Assembly: GCA_963727915.1 (NCBI GenBank)
Contig: CAVSID010000001.1
Coordinates: forward strand, 558,001 to 622,000
DNA length: 64,000 nucleotides
Source of the DNA: CAWAND01 sp963727915
Lineage (GTDB): Bacteria; Chloroflexota; Anaerolineae; Anaerolineales; E44-bin32
Direction: 5' to 3'
The notes under the pieces were generated by a model, which saw only the letters and a program-made list of their open reading frames with translations, was not told the DNA's origin and searched no databases. A program made the translations under genes and the position numbers. Of the stretch, positions 19,461 to 29,731 are shown one piece after another (the stretch's first letter is position 1; every line of letters begins with the position of its first letter).

Positions 19461-21141
19461 ATGTCGAGCGAGAACGTGATTCAGGGGCTGCGGCTGGCAC
19501 ATTTCCTGCGCGGCCTGAGCGAGGCCGACCTGTCCCAGCTCGCCACCCAGCTCCCTCCGACCGACTTCAAATCTGGCGAGATCCTGCTCAACTTGGGCGA
19601 TCCCCTCGACGCCGTCTACTTGATTCTGGACGGAGAGGTGGAGCTCACAACCTACGATTCGTCCGGCGACTCCAGGCTCTTGACCCGCCTTTCGGCCGGC
19701 GCCGTGGCCGGGCTGCTTGAGTTCTTCGCCGGGCAGACTATGCAGACCCGCACCACCGCCGTCAGCCAGGTCCACGCCCTTCGTTGGGAGCGAAAGGCCT
19801 TGACAGAGTTCCTTGCTCTCCAGCCTCAAGCCTTGGCAAGCTTGCGGCTGGCTGCCCGAAGTCAACGGCTGGCTTTCCATCTCAACCTAGACTGGCTCAA
19901 CGACGGGGAAGTCGTCGTCGGCCTTGCCCGCAAGCACCCGGTGATGCTCGTTGTGGCCGAGATCCTCCCGACCGTCCTGCTGATAGCCGGGATCGCCCTT
20001 GGTATCTGGGCATCTGGCGGCGCCAATGGGTTGTTGATGGCATTGGCCACCATCCTTGGCCTGGCCGGGGTTGGCTACGGGATTTGGCAATGGATCGATT
20101 GGCAGAACGACTACTACGTGGTCACCAACCGCCGCATCGTCCGCCTGGAGAAGATCGTGGCGCTGTACGACAGCCGCCAGGAAACACCGCTCCACCAGGT
20201 GTTATCTGTAAGCGTCAGCACGGATGCCATCAGCCGGCTTCTGGGCTACGGTGACGTGGTCGTCCGCACCTACACCGGGCAGATCGTCTTCCCCGCCGTG
20301 GGACTGCCGCGCGATGCTGGCGGCCATGATCGAGGAGCAGTGGCGGCGCCAGCAGCTGCTTCAAAAGGCAACCGATCGTCAGGACGTCGAGAAAGCGGTG
20401 CGCCAGGTGCTCGATCCCACACCGCCTCAGGGCTCCCAGGATGCGCCGCCAATCGCCGAAGGCGGCAATGTGCCGACACCTTCCGACCCCGAGCGCGCCC
20501 CTCAGCTCGGCCTCGACCATTGGGGGTTTCAACTGCGATTTGAGAGCCAGGGCGTGGTCACCTACCGCAAGCACTGGGCCGTCCTGCTGGAGCACATCGG
20601 CTTCCCGTCTCTGCTCATTCTGCTTGTCGTCGGACTCGGCGGGGCCCGGCTCGGCGGCCTGGTCACCTTCGGCACACCCCGGACGGTGCTCGAGCTCGCC
20701 GGGTTGAGTCTCATCCCCCTTGGCCTGTGGTGGCTCTATCAATACGCGGATTGGGTCAATGACATCTACCAGGTGACGCCGACCCACATTATCGACGTCT
20801 ACAAACGCCCACTCGGGCGAGAACTGCGCAAAGTAGCTCCCCTGGAGAACCTGCTCAGCACCGAAGTCGACCGCCGCGGTCTGATAGGCATCTTGCTCAA
20901 CTTTGGCGATGTTACGGCCAACGTTGGCACCGAGGTGCTGGACTTCGAGGGCGTCTTCAACCCGGCCGCCGTGCAGCAGGACGTTGTGCGCGCCCAGGAA
21001 GCCTTCAACGCCCGCCGGCGGGAAGCCGAGCGCCAGCTGCGGCAGGACGAGATGGTAGAATGGCTCAGCGTCTACCACGAGCAGGTTTCAGGCCAAGATT
21101 CCGAAGAAAAGGCACCCGAAGACCCCGATGAGTACCCGTAA
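19461..21141 (+). CDS. Membrane protein with cNMP-binding domain and two bacterial PH domains (frame break)
   Basis: The joined product of about 559 residues begins with a CRP-like cyclic-nucleotide-binding fold at about 15-130 (ADLSQLATQLPPTDFKSGEI, then VYLILDGEVELTTYDSSGDS and SAGAVAGLLEFFAG) but has no helix-turn-helix. Two hydrophobic segments follow (VVAEILPTVLLIAGIALGIW), then a bacterial PH domain (NDYYVVTNRRIVRLEKIVAL, ending DVVVRTYTGQIVFP). After a frame change near 20310 and a linker there is a second membrane pair and a second PH domain (VNDIYQVTPTHIIDVYKRPL, then LNFGDVTANVG). The acidic C-terminus overlaps the def start. The design suggests ligand-dependent signalling at the membrane; the ligand and partner are unknown. 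Confidence 0.7.
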
Positions 21142-21659
21142 GATCGTCACCCCGCCAGATCCCGTTCTCCGGAAGAAGGCCCAGCGTGTCCGGGCTTTCA
21201 CGTCGGATCTCCAAACCTTGATCGACGACATGGTCGAAACGATGCGGGAAGCGCCCGGCGTTGGTCTGGCTGCGCCCCAAGTAGGCATCAGCCAGCGGGT
21301 GATCGTGGTCGAGTACGCCGAGGGTGACGATGACCCCGACGGCCCGCCGCAGACCGAAGAAGCTCTTTGCCGTCGTCAACCCCGAGATTGCCCGACACTC
21401 CAAGGAGACCGTGTTTGGCAATGAGGGCTGCTTATCCATCCCCGGCTACTACGGCGAAGTTGAGCGCTACGATTGGGTGACCGTCAAGGGCTACAACCGT
21501 CACGGCGATACCTTCCGGTTGAAAGCCAAAGGATGGCTGGCCCGCATTTTCCAGCACGAGATCGACCACGTCGATGGCGTGCTATTCATCGATCGGGCAA
21601 CAAAGGTGTGGGAAATCGAAGACGAAGATCACGCCATGGAGGGCGCGCCATCCTCCTGA
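21128..21659 (+). CDS. def: Peptide deformylase (frame break)
   Basis: The enzyme removes the N-formyl group from new proteins using a bound metal ion. The three family motifs are present: GVGLAAPQVG, EGCLSIPG (metal-ligand Cys) and QHEIDHVDG (two metal-ligand His and the catalytic Glu). The frame changes near 21350, between VVEYAEGDDDPDG and RRPKKLFAVVNPEI, so the joined length is about 177 residues, normal for type 1 enzymes. The ATG at 21128 overlaps the end of the cNMP/PH gene, so the two are probably cotranscribed. It is cytosolic and works at the ribosome exit. Confidence 0.9.
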
Positions 21660-21676
21660 GACGCGGACAAGCCGTC

Positions 21677-21696
21677 TTTGTGCAGTTCTTCACAAG
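21677..21696. promoter_or_regulatory. Palindromic operator candidate upstream of recF
   Basis: TTTGTGC and TCACAAG flank a six-base spacer; the arms differ from perfect symmetry at the outermost pair and at one inner base. It lies in the 87-base gap between def and recF, about 50 bases before the recF ATG. Confidence 0.45.
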
Positions 21697-21746
21697 TTGC
21701 CCGGCTCGGTCAGCATGACCCTTCCGCTCCCTGCTCGGGACATTGC

Positions 21747-22960
21747 ATGCAGCTCACCCACCTTTCTCTGACCAACTTCCGCAACTTCGTGCGGCTCGAG
21801 ACAGGCGCCGAGCCGGGCGCCACTTTGCTGTTCGGCGCTAACGCGCAGGGAAAGACCAGCCTGCTGGAAGCCATTTACTACCTGGTCTCCGCTTCCTCCC
21901 CCCACACGACATCCGACCGACAGTTGATTAATTTCCTGGCCCTTGAAGGAGCCGACGCCGTACGCCCGCATCGTGGCCGAGGTCCGGCGCGCCGAACGGC
22001 TGGGACGGATCGAGATCCGCCTATCAGTTGAAGCGGATAACGCCAACCCGGAGGGCCGCCTCAAGAAGGAGATTCTGATCAACGGGGTCAAGCGCAAGGT
22101 GGGCGACCTGGCGGGCGCTTTCAACGCTGTGCTGTTTCTGCCTCAGGATCTGCGTGTCGTCGAGGGGTCACCCGGCGAGCGAAGGCGGCACGTCGATGCT
22201 ACCCTGTCGCAGGCCGATCCCGTCTACGCTGACAGTCTGGGCCGCTACGCCAGGCTGCTCTCCCAGCGCAACGCGCTGTTGAAACAGATCTCGGAGCGAG
22301 GCTCTCGCCAAGACGAGTTGACCTACTGGGACGGGCAGATGACCGAACAGGCGGCCACACTGATACGCAGCCGCGCGCTTGCGCTGCGGGAGTTGGAAGA
22401 CCAAGCCGGTCCGATCCACAGCAGAGTTAACCCGCGGGAACGAACGGCTGCGGTTGATCTACCAACCGAGTTACGATCCACTGCCTCAACCCCCCGGCCA
22501 ATTGGGGCTGGCTATCGACACCCCGGTGGACCGCACCGGCCTGTCGCGCGACGCCATTCGCCAGGGGATGCACCAAGCCCTGGAGGGGAGCCGCCAGGAG
22601 GAGATCGCCCGCGGCATGACCCTGATCGGCCCCCATCGGGACGACGTGCGTTTTCAGGTCAACGGCCTCGATCTGCACACTTACGGTTCGCGGGGGCAAA
22701 TCCGGACGGCGATGCTGGCCCTCAAGCTGGCTGAAGTGGGATGGCTCAAGGAGCGCACCGGAGAGTGGCCGGTCTTGCTGTTGGATGAAGTGCTGGCCGA
22801 GCTGGACGGCGCCCGCCGTGAGGATCTGCTCGGACGCATCCTTCAGGCGCAACAGGCGATTCTCACCAGCGCCGACTTGGAGATGTTTAGCACCCAGTTC
22901 ATAAACGGCGCGACAGTCTGGCAGATTAACGCCGGCCATCTTACCCCCTATCCCTCCTAG
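21747..22960 (+). CDS. recF: DNA replication/repair protein RecF (frame breaks)
   Basis: RecF is an SMC-like ATPase that loads RecA at gaps with RecO and RecR. It opens MQLTHLSLTNFRNFVRLE, the family start, followed by FGANAQGKTSLLEAIYYL (Walker A). The middle has DLRVVEGSPGERRRHVDATL. The end has LIGPHRDDVRF, the signature YGSRGQIRTAMLALKLAE and VLLLDEVLAELDGARREDLL (Walker B). Frame changes occur near 21950 and 22425. Joined length is about 400 residues, slightly above the usual 360-380. The ATG at 21747 matches the family start. It is not beside dnaA or dnaN here, unlike in many bacteria. Confidence 0.88.
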
Positions 22961-22977
22961 CGGGGCCGACCTGCCGC

Positions 22978-23712
22978 CTATCCGGCTGATAGCGGACGCT
23001 TGGCCGGGACCCCGGCTCGCCGGGGATAGCCTTCAGGTGTGGCGGCGATCTTGTCGATCAAGACCAGGTAGCGCGACTCAGCCACGGTGGGCAGCTCGAT
23101 CGGCAGAAGCTGGCGAACGTGGCCACCCAGGTGCCCAATGGCTACTTCGGCGGCGTGAACTTCAGCCGGCCCCGTCTCGCCCTTCTGGGCGATCGCAACG
23201 CCGCCGATGCGGGTCAGGGGCAACAGATACTCGGCCAGGATCGGCAACGATGCCACGGCCCGGGCGATCGCCCAATCGTACCTCTGGCGGTGGGCCGGAT
23301 CGTTGCCAACTTCCTCTGCCCGGCCGTGCACCACGTCCACGCCCTCCAAATGTAGACCACTCACCACGTGGCGACAGAACTGCACTTTCTTGTCCGTCGC
23401 CTCCACCAGGACCACGCGGAGTTGGGGGCGCATGATCTTGAGCGGCAATCCGGGAAAGCCGGCGCCCGTGCCGACATCAATCAGACGATCCCCCTTCTTG
23501 AGATCCATCGCCAACAAACAGGTCAACGAATCGACGAAGTGTTTTACCTCGATCTCTCCCGGGGCTGTGATCGCCGTCAGATTGACCTGCTCATTCCACG
23601 ACAACAAAGCCTCCGCGTACCACTCGAATGCCTCCAACTGCGCCTTGGTCAGGCGCAGCCCCAGGACGGACTGCACGCTATCTTGCAGTAGGGATGACGC
23701 CAAGACGGGCAT
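22978..23712 (-). CDS. rsmG: 16S rRNA (guanine527-N7) methyltransferase RsmG
   Basis: The enzyme methylates N7 of G527 in 16S rRNA with S-adenosylmethionine. The 244-residue product is intact. FEWYAEALLSWNEQVNLTAI is the family N-terminus, HFVDSLTCLL follows, and LIDVGTGAGFPGLPLKI is the SAM-binding loop. VLVEATDKKVQFCRHVV is motif II and YDWAIARAVASLPILAEYLL is the RNA/SAM contact region. It overlaps nothing and lies four bases upstream of the asparaginase stop on the same strand, so it may be expressed with it. It converges on recF with a 17-base gap. Confidence 0.92.
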   Translation of the reverse strand: MPVLASSLLQDSVQSVLGLRLTKAQLEAFEWYAEALLSWNEQVNLTAITAPGEIEVKHFVDSLTCLLAMDLKKGDRLIDVGTGAGFPGLPLKIMRPQLRVVLVEATDKKVQFCRHVVSGLHLEGVDVVHGRAEEVGNDPAHRQRYDWAIARAVASLPILAEYLLPLTRIGGVAIAQKGETGPAEVHAAEVAIGHLGGHVRQLLPIELPTVAESRYLVLIDKIAATPEGYPRRAGVPAKRPLSAG

Positions 23713-23715
23713 GGG

Positions 23716-24754
23716 TCAGCCCGCATCCAGAGTGAAACAAGGCTCGACGCGCCCAACGACCAGTCCGGCAGCGTTTCGGATCTCCGGAGGGCCGAAGGGG
23801 GGGAGGTCCAGCAAACGCTCGGCGGCCAGCACACCGAGCTGACGCAGCAGGCTCAACACCAGCACGGCCTGCGCTCGGGACCCGAGGTCTCCGTCACTGA
23901 TCTTGGTCGCCACACCCAGGGCCTCACCACCGCCACGGGCCTCGGCTCGGATGGCCAGGCCCTGGTACCCCTCAGCCCCGCCTTTCGACAAGATCCCCGA
24001 CTGCCTGCTCATCAACACCGTGTCAAGCCGACCTTCACCGGAAACCATCACCGGATGCTCCGTCATTGCCTCGAAGATCCGTTCGCACGCTCGGCTACGC
24101 TCGGGAGACAAACCCCGCGGTTCGGCCAGGCGGGCGTAGGCTGTGGCAGCCGCCCGGAGAGGCAGGGCGAAGTTCGGGGCCGAGCAGCCATCCGTGCCCA
24201 CCCGGATATCGGCCGAGTCCATGCCGGAAAGATCGGCTAGCGCCGCCAGGATCCGCTGCTGCACCGGGTTGTCGGGAGACAGGTAGGTGTCCAGTGGGGC
24301 GCCGATCTGCTTGGCTTGTGCGAGCATCCCGGTGTGTTTGCCTGAGCAATTGTGACGGTTGGGCGTCGGCGGCATGCCCTCGACCTCGCAATCGAAAGGC
24401 GGTAGCGAGATCCTCTGGCGGATGCGTCCCACACATAAGATTGGACTCCTGGAGGCCAACTTGGGACTGGATGTGCTCAATCCCCCGCACATGAGCATCG
24501 GTCCCCGTGTGTGAAGCGCAGCAGAGCGCCAGATCCTCTCCCGTCAGTCCGAACGCTTCGAGCGCGCCCGATTCCACCAGCGGCAAGGCCTGGAAAGGCT
24601 TGGCCGATGAACGCATGAACGTAACCACGTCGGGGTCTCCCCAACTGGCCAAGATTTGCCCCGACGCATTGGCTACGGCAATCGCACCGAAGTGCACGGA
24701 TTCCTCCACGCCGCCTCGGGTCACCCTTACGACACGTTTATAGCTGTTCATCAT
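23716..24754 (-). CDS. L-asparaginase II-family protein (frame break)
   Basis: The product of about 345 residues belongs to the thermolabile asparaginase family (Pfam Asparaginase_II) that hydrolyses asparagine to aspartate and ammonia. Seen motifs are FMRSSAKPFQALPLVESGAL, LCCASHTGTDAHV, RHNCSGKHTGMLAQA, VGTDGCSAPNFALPL and VMVSGEGRLDTVLM. The frame changes near 24420, between LMCGTHPP and LPPFDCEVEG. There is no signal peptide, so it is cytosolic. Two Met codons start the protein at 24754 and 24751. It stands next to rsmG and downstream of a metallo-beta-lactamase-fold gene on the same strand. Confidence 0.82.
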
Positions 24755-24779
24755 GGAGTAGGCCTAGGCTGATGGAGAC

Positions 24780-25616
24780 TCACTCTTCGACAGGGTGATT
24801 ACGTTGATAGAGCCGCATCAGGCCGGACTTCAAACGCATGTGGCTCATGTCCCAGCGGGCGGAGCTCACCTTGAAATCGTCCATCAGGTCCCGGGCGGCG
24901 GCGTCGGCGGAGGCCTCGAAATCGCCTCCTTCGCGCATATGCTCCAGCCGGACGGGAACTTTTCGCAAGAAGCGCGCCATGTCGTTGATCGCATCCCGAT
25001 CGATCAATCCATCACGCCCGCTGAGAATCTTGTAGTCTTCAAAAGGAGCTGCCCGCAGGATGTCCAGGGCCTCAAGCCAGCGGTCGATATGACCAAAGCC
25101 CAGATAGGGCGGCTCGCTGACGGCGACGGTGTCTCCCACGAAGACCACGCCCCGCTCTTCCAGCACAACCCACATCGAGCCCGGGGCCGGGCCGGGCTGG
25201 TGCCGGAGCAGCACCCGCTGGTCGCCCAGGTGGATCAGCAGCGTGTCGCTGAAAGTCAGATCAGGTGTAAGCCGGGAGATGCCCGAAATGCGCTTGATAC
25301 GATCGGCTTCGGAGCCGACTGGCTGGCTGGCGCCCTTGAAGGTATCCGGTAGGCGGGTAACTGCGTCGGCCGTTGCGGTGTGAGCGGCGCGCGGAATTTC
25401 AATGTTGCGGGATGCCAGCACGCGGTCTGGGTGTTGATCGAGCACAGCCAGGTAGCGGGGCTTGCCGAGCTCGTTGATCTGCCCCAACCATTCCTTGGCA
25501 TCGTCGGCGCGTAAAGGGAAATCCACCAGGAGAACTTGCCCCTGGCCAGCGACGGCTCCGACCGTCAGCGCGGGGTAGGCATTTTCGATGGTGATGCCGG
25601 AGAGAATGGTCCGCAC
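24780..25616 (-). CDS. Metallo-beta-lactamase-fold protein with degenerate metal site
   Basis: The 278-residue product has the fold's pattern of strands and late motifs: LLRHQPGPAPGSMWVVL and VVFVGDTVAVSEP correspond to the second His and the bridging Asp. The first metal motif, normally HxHxDH, is replaced by LDQHPDRVLASRNI, keeping one His and one Asp. The final His region is replaced by LSGRDGLIDRDAI. This suggests reduced or altered metal binding, or a non-hydrolytic role. The frame is intact and there is no signal peptide. It lies between the histidine kinase and asparaginase genes on the same strand with short gaps. The function is unknown. Confidence 0.6.
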   Translation of the reverse strand: MRTILSGITIENAYPALTVGAVAGQGQVLLVDFPLRADDAKEWLGQINELGKPRYLAVLDQHPDRVLASRNIEIPRAAHTATADAVTRLPDTFKGASQPVGSEADRIKRISGISRLTPDLTFSDTLLIHLGDQRVLLRHQPGPAPGSMWVVLEERGVVFVGDTVAVSEPPYLGFGHIDRWLEALDILRAAPFEDYKILSGRDGLIDRDAINDMARFLRKVPVRLEHMREGGDFEASADAAARDLMDDFKVSSARWDMSHMRLKSGLMRLYQRNHPVEE

Positions 25617-25645
25617 GATGCCTCCTCGCGGTCCGATTGCGATGG

Positions 25646-27727
25646 CTATCCTAGAGGGAGCGTGAAGGTAAAGGTCGATCCCTCCCCTTCTTCGCTTTCA
25701 ACCCAGATTGTGCCCCCATGCGCCTCGACGGCCAGCCGGCAGAAGGCCAGGCCGAGCCCGAGGCCCTTTGGCCTTCCCTCACCGTGGATCCGAGCGAACT
25801 TGTCGAAGATCGCCTGCTGATCACGCTGTGGAATGCCTGGGCCGGTGTCGGTTACGCTGACCGCCAGCATGTCTCCGGAGTCTGTCGGCACAGCTGAGAC
25901 CGTGATGTCCCCGCCCGAATGCGTGTACTTGACCGCATTCTCGAGCAGGTTGATCACCACGCGCCGCACCATCTCGACATCGCATTCGATGTCGGGCAGA
26001 TTGCGCGCCAGGTTGAAGCGCAGGGTGTGCCCCTTGGCCTCTGCCACGGGGTGGACTTCCTCCACCGCCTCGGTGATGACCGCCCCCAGTGAGGCGCTCT
26101 CCTTGTGGAGCACAGCCTGGCCCGCCTCCAGCTGTCCCAGGTCCAGCAGGGATTCAACCAGACGCGAAAGACGGCGGCTGGAACGCATCGCAATCGACAG
26201 CACCGACTGCACGGTCTCGTTGTCGGTCGGCACACTTGCCTGGAGCATCTCCAGGCTCGACATGACGTTCCCGAGGGGTGACCGCAGATCATGGAAAATC
26301 ATCGACGTCAGGTCGGTCCGCAGTTCATCCAGGGCCTGGCGTTCTGAGATATCTCTCAGGATCCACTGCAAAAAGGGCTGGCGTTCGATGTCGATACGTT
26401 TGATGTGGACTTCAACCGGCATTCGGTATCCGTCCCTGTGCTCCACCTCTCCATCATAGGCGATCGTCTCGCCCACCCGAATCTGGCTCAGCTTTTCAGG
26501 CAGTCTTTCTGGATCCGGCGCATGTAGCGAGAAAATGGTCCGTTCCTTGAGATACGCCAGATCAAGGCCGAGGAAGGATTCGGCGCGGCGGTTGGCTTCC
26601 GTCACTTTGCCAGCCAGGTCGGTGATGATGATCGGGTCGATGCTGTCATTGAACAGCCCGGCATACCGTTCATGCGCCGCTTGCGTGTCAGCGAACAACT
26701 GCGCATGGGTGATCGCCGTGCCTGCCAGGCCCGCGATGCCGTTGAGGAGATCAACCTGCTCCGACCCAAAGGATCGCCGGTTCGGATTGAGGGCCTCCAG
26801 CACGCCGATCAGTGCCTCCTGCACGAAGATTGGAACACATGCCACCGAACGCGTCTTGAATCCGGTTCGTTCATCCACGCCTGGAAAGAAGCGTGGATCT
26901 TCGGGCGCATTGTCCACGGAGACAGCTTCCCCGTGCTGGGCCACCCAACCCTCAATGCCCTGCCCCGGCTCGAGGCAGAACCCGACGATCGCCTCTCCAC
27001 CACCCCCGCGAGCGACCTTGAACTCGAGTTCGCCTGTCTCGGGGTCAAGCATGGCCAGCGAGGCGGCTTGCACGTCCAGTGTGCGGATGGTCTGTTCAAG
27101 GATCCGATCGAGGACGTCTTCCATGTCGAGGCTGGCCGTGACAACCCGGGCGCTTTCGGCCAGGGCCAGCGTTGCCTCTACCTGGCGCCGGCTTTCAGCG
27201 AATAGCCTGGCATTTTCGACGGCGATTCCTGCTTGATCGGCGATGGCTTTGAGCAGGGTCAGGTCATCCTGCTTGAAGTGCCCGGCCTCGGGGTGTACCA
27301 GGGTCAGGACCCCCACCACCCGGTCGCGTGCCGTCACCGGCACACTGATGGCCGAACGCGAATCCCCGTTGGTGGCATCCTTGGGACGCTTGAGCCAGCG
27401 TGGATCATCGCGGGTGCTGGCTATCAGGGCCGGTTCTCGATGTTCGACAACCCAGCCCGCCAGGCCACGTTCATAGGTCACCGCCAACTGTTCGGCGGTA
27501 TGGTCGTGAACCTTACCCCCGGTGGCCAGGGCGCCCTCGATGACGTCGCCGCCTTCGTCCAAGACCAGGATGCTGCCGCTGGCGGCGCCGACGTTCTGCA
27601 GCGTCAGCTGAAGGACGCGCTGAAGCAGCTCGCGCAAATCAAGCTGAGCAGCGAGCTCCCGGCTGATGCTGTACAGGAGGTCAAGGGAAGTACGTGCCCG
27701 CTCGGTGGCGGGCAGGTCAGCTGTCAT
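25646..27727 (-). CDS. GAF-GAF-PAS sensor histidine kinase
   Basis: This intact 693-residue protein is a cytosolic sensor kinase. Two GAF domains (about 15-180 and 190-345) share patterns such as RELAAQLDLRELLQRVLQLT and VACVPIFVQEALIGVLEALN. A PAS domain follows (RYAGLFNDSIDPIIITDLAG). The HisKA helix carries the phosphorylated His near 479 (FHDLRSPLGNVMSSLEML). The ATPase domain has NLLENAVKYT (N box), VTDTGPGIP (G1) and KGLGLGLAFCRLAVEAHGG (G2). No response regulator gene is adjacent, so it is an orphan here. An extended -10 lies about 150 bases upstream. The ligand of the GAF domains cannot be told. Confidence 0.88.
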   Translation of the reverse strand: MTADLPATERARTSLDLLYSISRELAAQLDLRELLQRVLQLTLQNVGAASGSILVLDEGGDVIEGALATGGKVHDHTAEQLAVTYERGLAGWVVEHREPALIASTRDDPRWLKRPKDATNGDSRSAISVPVTARDRVVGVLTLVHPEAGHFKQDDLTLLKAIADQAGIAVENARLFAESRRQVEATLALAESARVVTASLDMEDVLDRILEQTIRTLDVQAASLAMLDPETGELEFKVARGGGGEAIVGFCLEPGQGIEGWVAQHGEAVSVDNAPEDPRFFPGVDERTGFKTRSVACVPIFVQEALIGVLEALNPNRRSFGSEQVDLLNGIAGLAGTAITHAQLFADTQAAHERYAGLFNDSIDPIIITDLAGKVTEANRRAESFLGLDLAYLKERTIFSLHAPDPERLPEKLSQIRVGETIAYDGEVEHRDGYRMPVEVHIKRIDIERQPFLQWILRDISERQALDELRTDLTSMIFHDLRSPLGNVMSSLEMLQASVPTDNETVQSVLSIAMRSSRRLSRLVESLLDLGQLEAGQAVLHKESASLGAVITEAVEEVHPVAEAKGHTLRFNLARNLPDIECDVEMVRRVVINLLENAVKYTHSGGDITVSAVPTDSGDMLAVSVTDTGPGIPQRDQQAIFDKFARIHGEGRPKGLGLGLAFCRLAVEAHGGTIWVESEEGEGSTFTFTLPLG

Positions 27728-27877
27728 CGGTCATCCGGCCTGTGAAGCACACCCTCGCAAATCCGGTCGGCAAGCAGCACCGCCTGCGCAACCGGCCCTT
27801 GGCAAGTACTGCGGGCGTCCCACAGGCTATCGAACTGTCGTCCGGCGGTCATCGCGGTCTGATCGAAGAATCAAACG

Positions 27878-27883
27878 AGTATA
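27878..27883 (-). promoter_or_regulatory. Extended -10 promoter of the histidine kinase gene
   Basis: TGCTATACT on the minus strand places TATACT at 27878-27883, with the TG of an extended -10. It lies about 150 bases before the kinase ATG and in the 183-base gap before the preceding Rossmann-protein gene end. Confidence 0.45.
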
Positions 27884-27910
27884 GCATAGGCTCGCAGGCA
27901 ACCGTCCCCC

Positions 27911-29607
27911 CTAGCTCTTGCCCCGCCGGCCACGTTCTTCCTCATTGAACACCCAGCCCACGACTTCGCCCACATCGAACCGATCATGCGGCTGCCACGT
28001 TCGGCTGGATTCAAAGGGGCGATCGAATTGTGAGCTTGTATCGCCGCTCAGAGTGGTCTCGATCTCCCCTTGGATGGCCTTGAGCCTACCCTGCCAGCGG
28101 CCCATGTTCTCCGGCCGCAGATCCACCCAGCCATGCTCGGCGTCCGGGGATTTGATCACCGGGCCACGCAGCAGGCCCGTGCCGTCCGGCACCAACACGG
28201 GAATGCCAATCGAGATCATTTGTCGACGGAGCGGCGAATCGTCTCTGACCAGATCGAAAGCCTGCTGGCTCAGGACGTGAACGTCGGCCTGTAGGGCCTG
28301 CGAGAGTTGCGGCGCAACCCGCTGAATGATGTAGGCCTCGAACAGGAGCTTGGAGAGGCGCGGTGGGCCAAGAAGTTCAAAGGCCACTGAAGTCGACATT
28401 GTGCTCTTGCTCCAATTGATGCAGCCGATTGAGGGCAGCCGATCGCAAGAAAGCCGCCCTGTAGGATGGACCCATCACCGACGAATCGATCGCCGCCACA
28501 ACGTCCGTGCCGGTGTTCCCGCCCTCGATTTCTCTGACCACATTGCGGGCGATTTCTTCCGGCGTCACGAAGGCCATTTGCCCCAGCGTGGTCAGGGCCG
28601 TGAATTCGCCGGCGGCAAACAGGCCATTCTCGCCCGAATCTGATGTAGACCAACTCCAGGATATCGCCGGTGTCGGCCCCAAAATCCGCTTGCGGCTTGG
28701 TTGTCTCTGGATCATCGAGCGAGGAAGGTGCGTTCGGATCGCAATCGTACAGGGGAAACTCGTGCCCCCCGGCCCGGATCGGGCCATACCCGATCTCCTT
28801 CCAGGCGATGGCCGCCGTGGGCTTGATTTCCTTCATGACCTGCGGGGCACCGGGGGTTCTGGCCAAGAGGAAGATCAGCATCGTCTGCGCGCCCGCCACG
28901 GCTGACTTCGAGAGCAGCACCCGGGAGGGTCGTTCCTCGCCGTGTGTATAGGGGATGTTGAAGCCCATTCCACCGGTGCCGCTCGTGCCAACTTTCACAT
29001 AGGCCTGCGTCCCGGCCGCCACCATCGCTTCATAGAAGATCTGCATGTGCCGTACGAGCTGCGGGATGTAGAGAGAGGTGAACACACGCTCGACTTCTTC
29101 CGGCCAGTCCGTCCTCTGCTGAGTCTAGAATCCGACCTTCCAGGCGGCGAGCCGCCTGATAGATGTTCTGGTAGGCGACGGCGGTGGCGGTGTTCATGCA
29201 ATCGATGACGATGTCGGCGCCTCGGTCGTCGAGCCCCTGCCACGAGCCCGTGATCAACTGATACAGCAGCGATTGCTGCAAAATGTCGGCGTCCAGCTCA
29301 TCCAAGATGTCTCCCACCAGCCGGCGCCGCTGTTCGGGTTGTTCCAGGACCCGGATTCTTGGATGGACGTCACCTTCATCTGCCTGCCACGCGGCGCGCA
29401 GGAGAACATCCCCCCACACAGGCAGAATTTCGGTTTCTGTGCCTGGCCAGGCTGCCTTCAGTTGGTCCACCGCCGTTTCAGCCTGGCTTCGCCTGAGGGA
29501 ACCCACCAGGAGCCGAGAGGGCGCCGCGACAGAAGCTCACGACAGACGGCCGACCCGACAAGGCCGTAACCTCCCAATACCAATATGGATTTGTCTTTGA
29601 TATCCAA
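27911..29607 (-). CDS. Rossmann-fold NAD(P)-binding protein, function unknown (frame breaks)
   Basis: The joined product of about 565 residues starts with a nucleotide-binding loop (KSILVLGGYGLVGSAVCREL), as in short-chain dehydrogenase and saccharopine-dehydrogenase-like proteins. Later stretches are DRGADIVIDCMNTATAVAYQ, YVKVGTSGTGGMGFNIPYTH, GEFTALTTLGQMAFVTPEEI, and a C-terminal half rich in hydrophobic helices ending in charged residues. Frame changes occur near 29517, 29120, 28640 and 28390, more than in any neighbour. The start is uncertain; TTG at 29607 is used because the Rossmann strand begins eight residues later. It follows a perfect hairpin. I recognise the dinucleotide fold but not the substrate. 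Confidence 0.55.
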
Positions 29608-29671
29608 TCCGATCTTGCTCCTGTCTGGACGGGTCCACCATCAGCATACCCCACATTCAGGGGGTCAACAA

Positions 29672-29701
29672 AGCAGCGCGCCGCACATGCGGCGCGCTGC
29701 T
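29672..29701 (-). terminator. Perfect 14-base-pair hairpin
   Basis: AGCAGCGCGCCGCA and TGCGGCGCGCTGCT are perfect complements separated by two bases. It lies 31 bases after the stop of the PF04020 membrane-protein gene and is a likely terminator for the envelope cluster, or a processing site before the next gene. Confidence 0.6.
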
Positions 29702-29731
29702 CACAAGTCGTCATCCGAGCCCGCTATGGGG

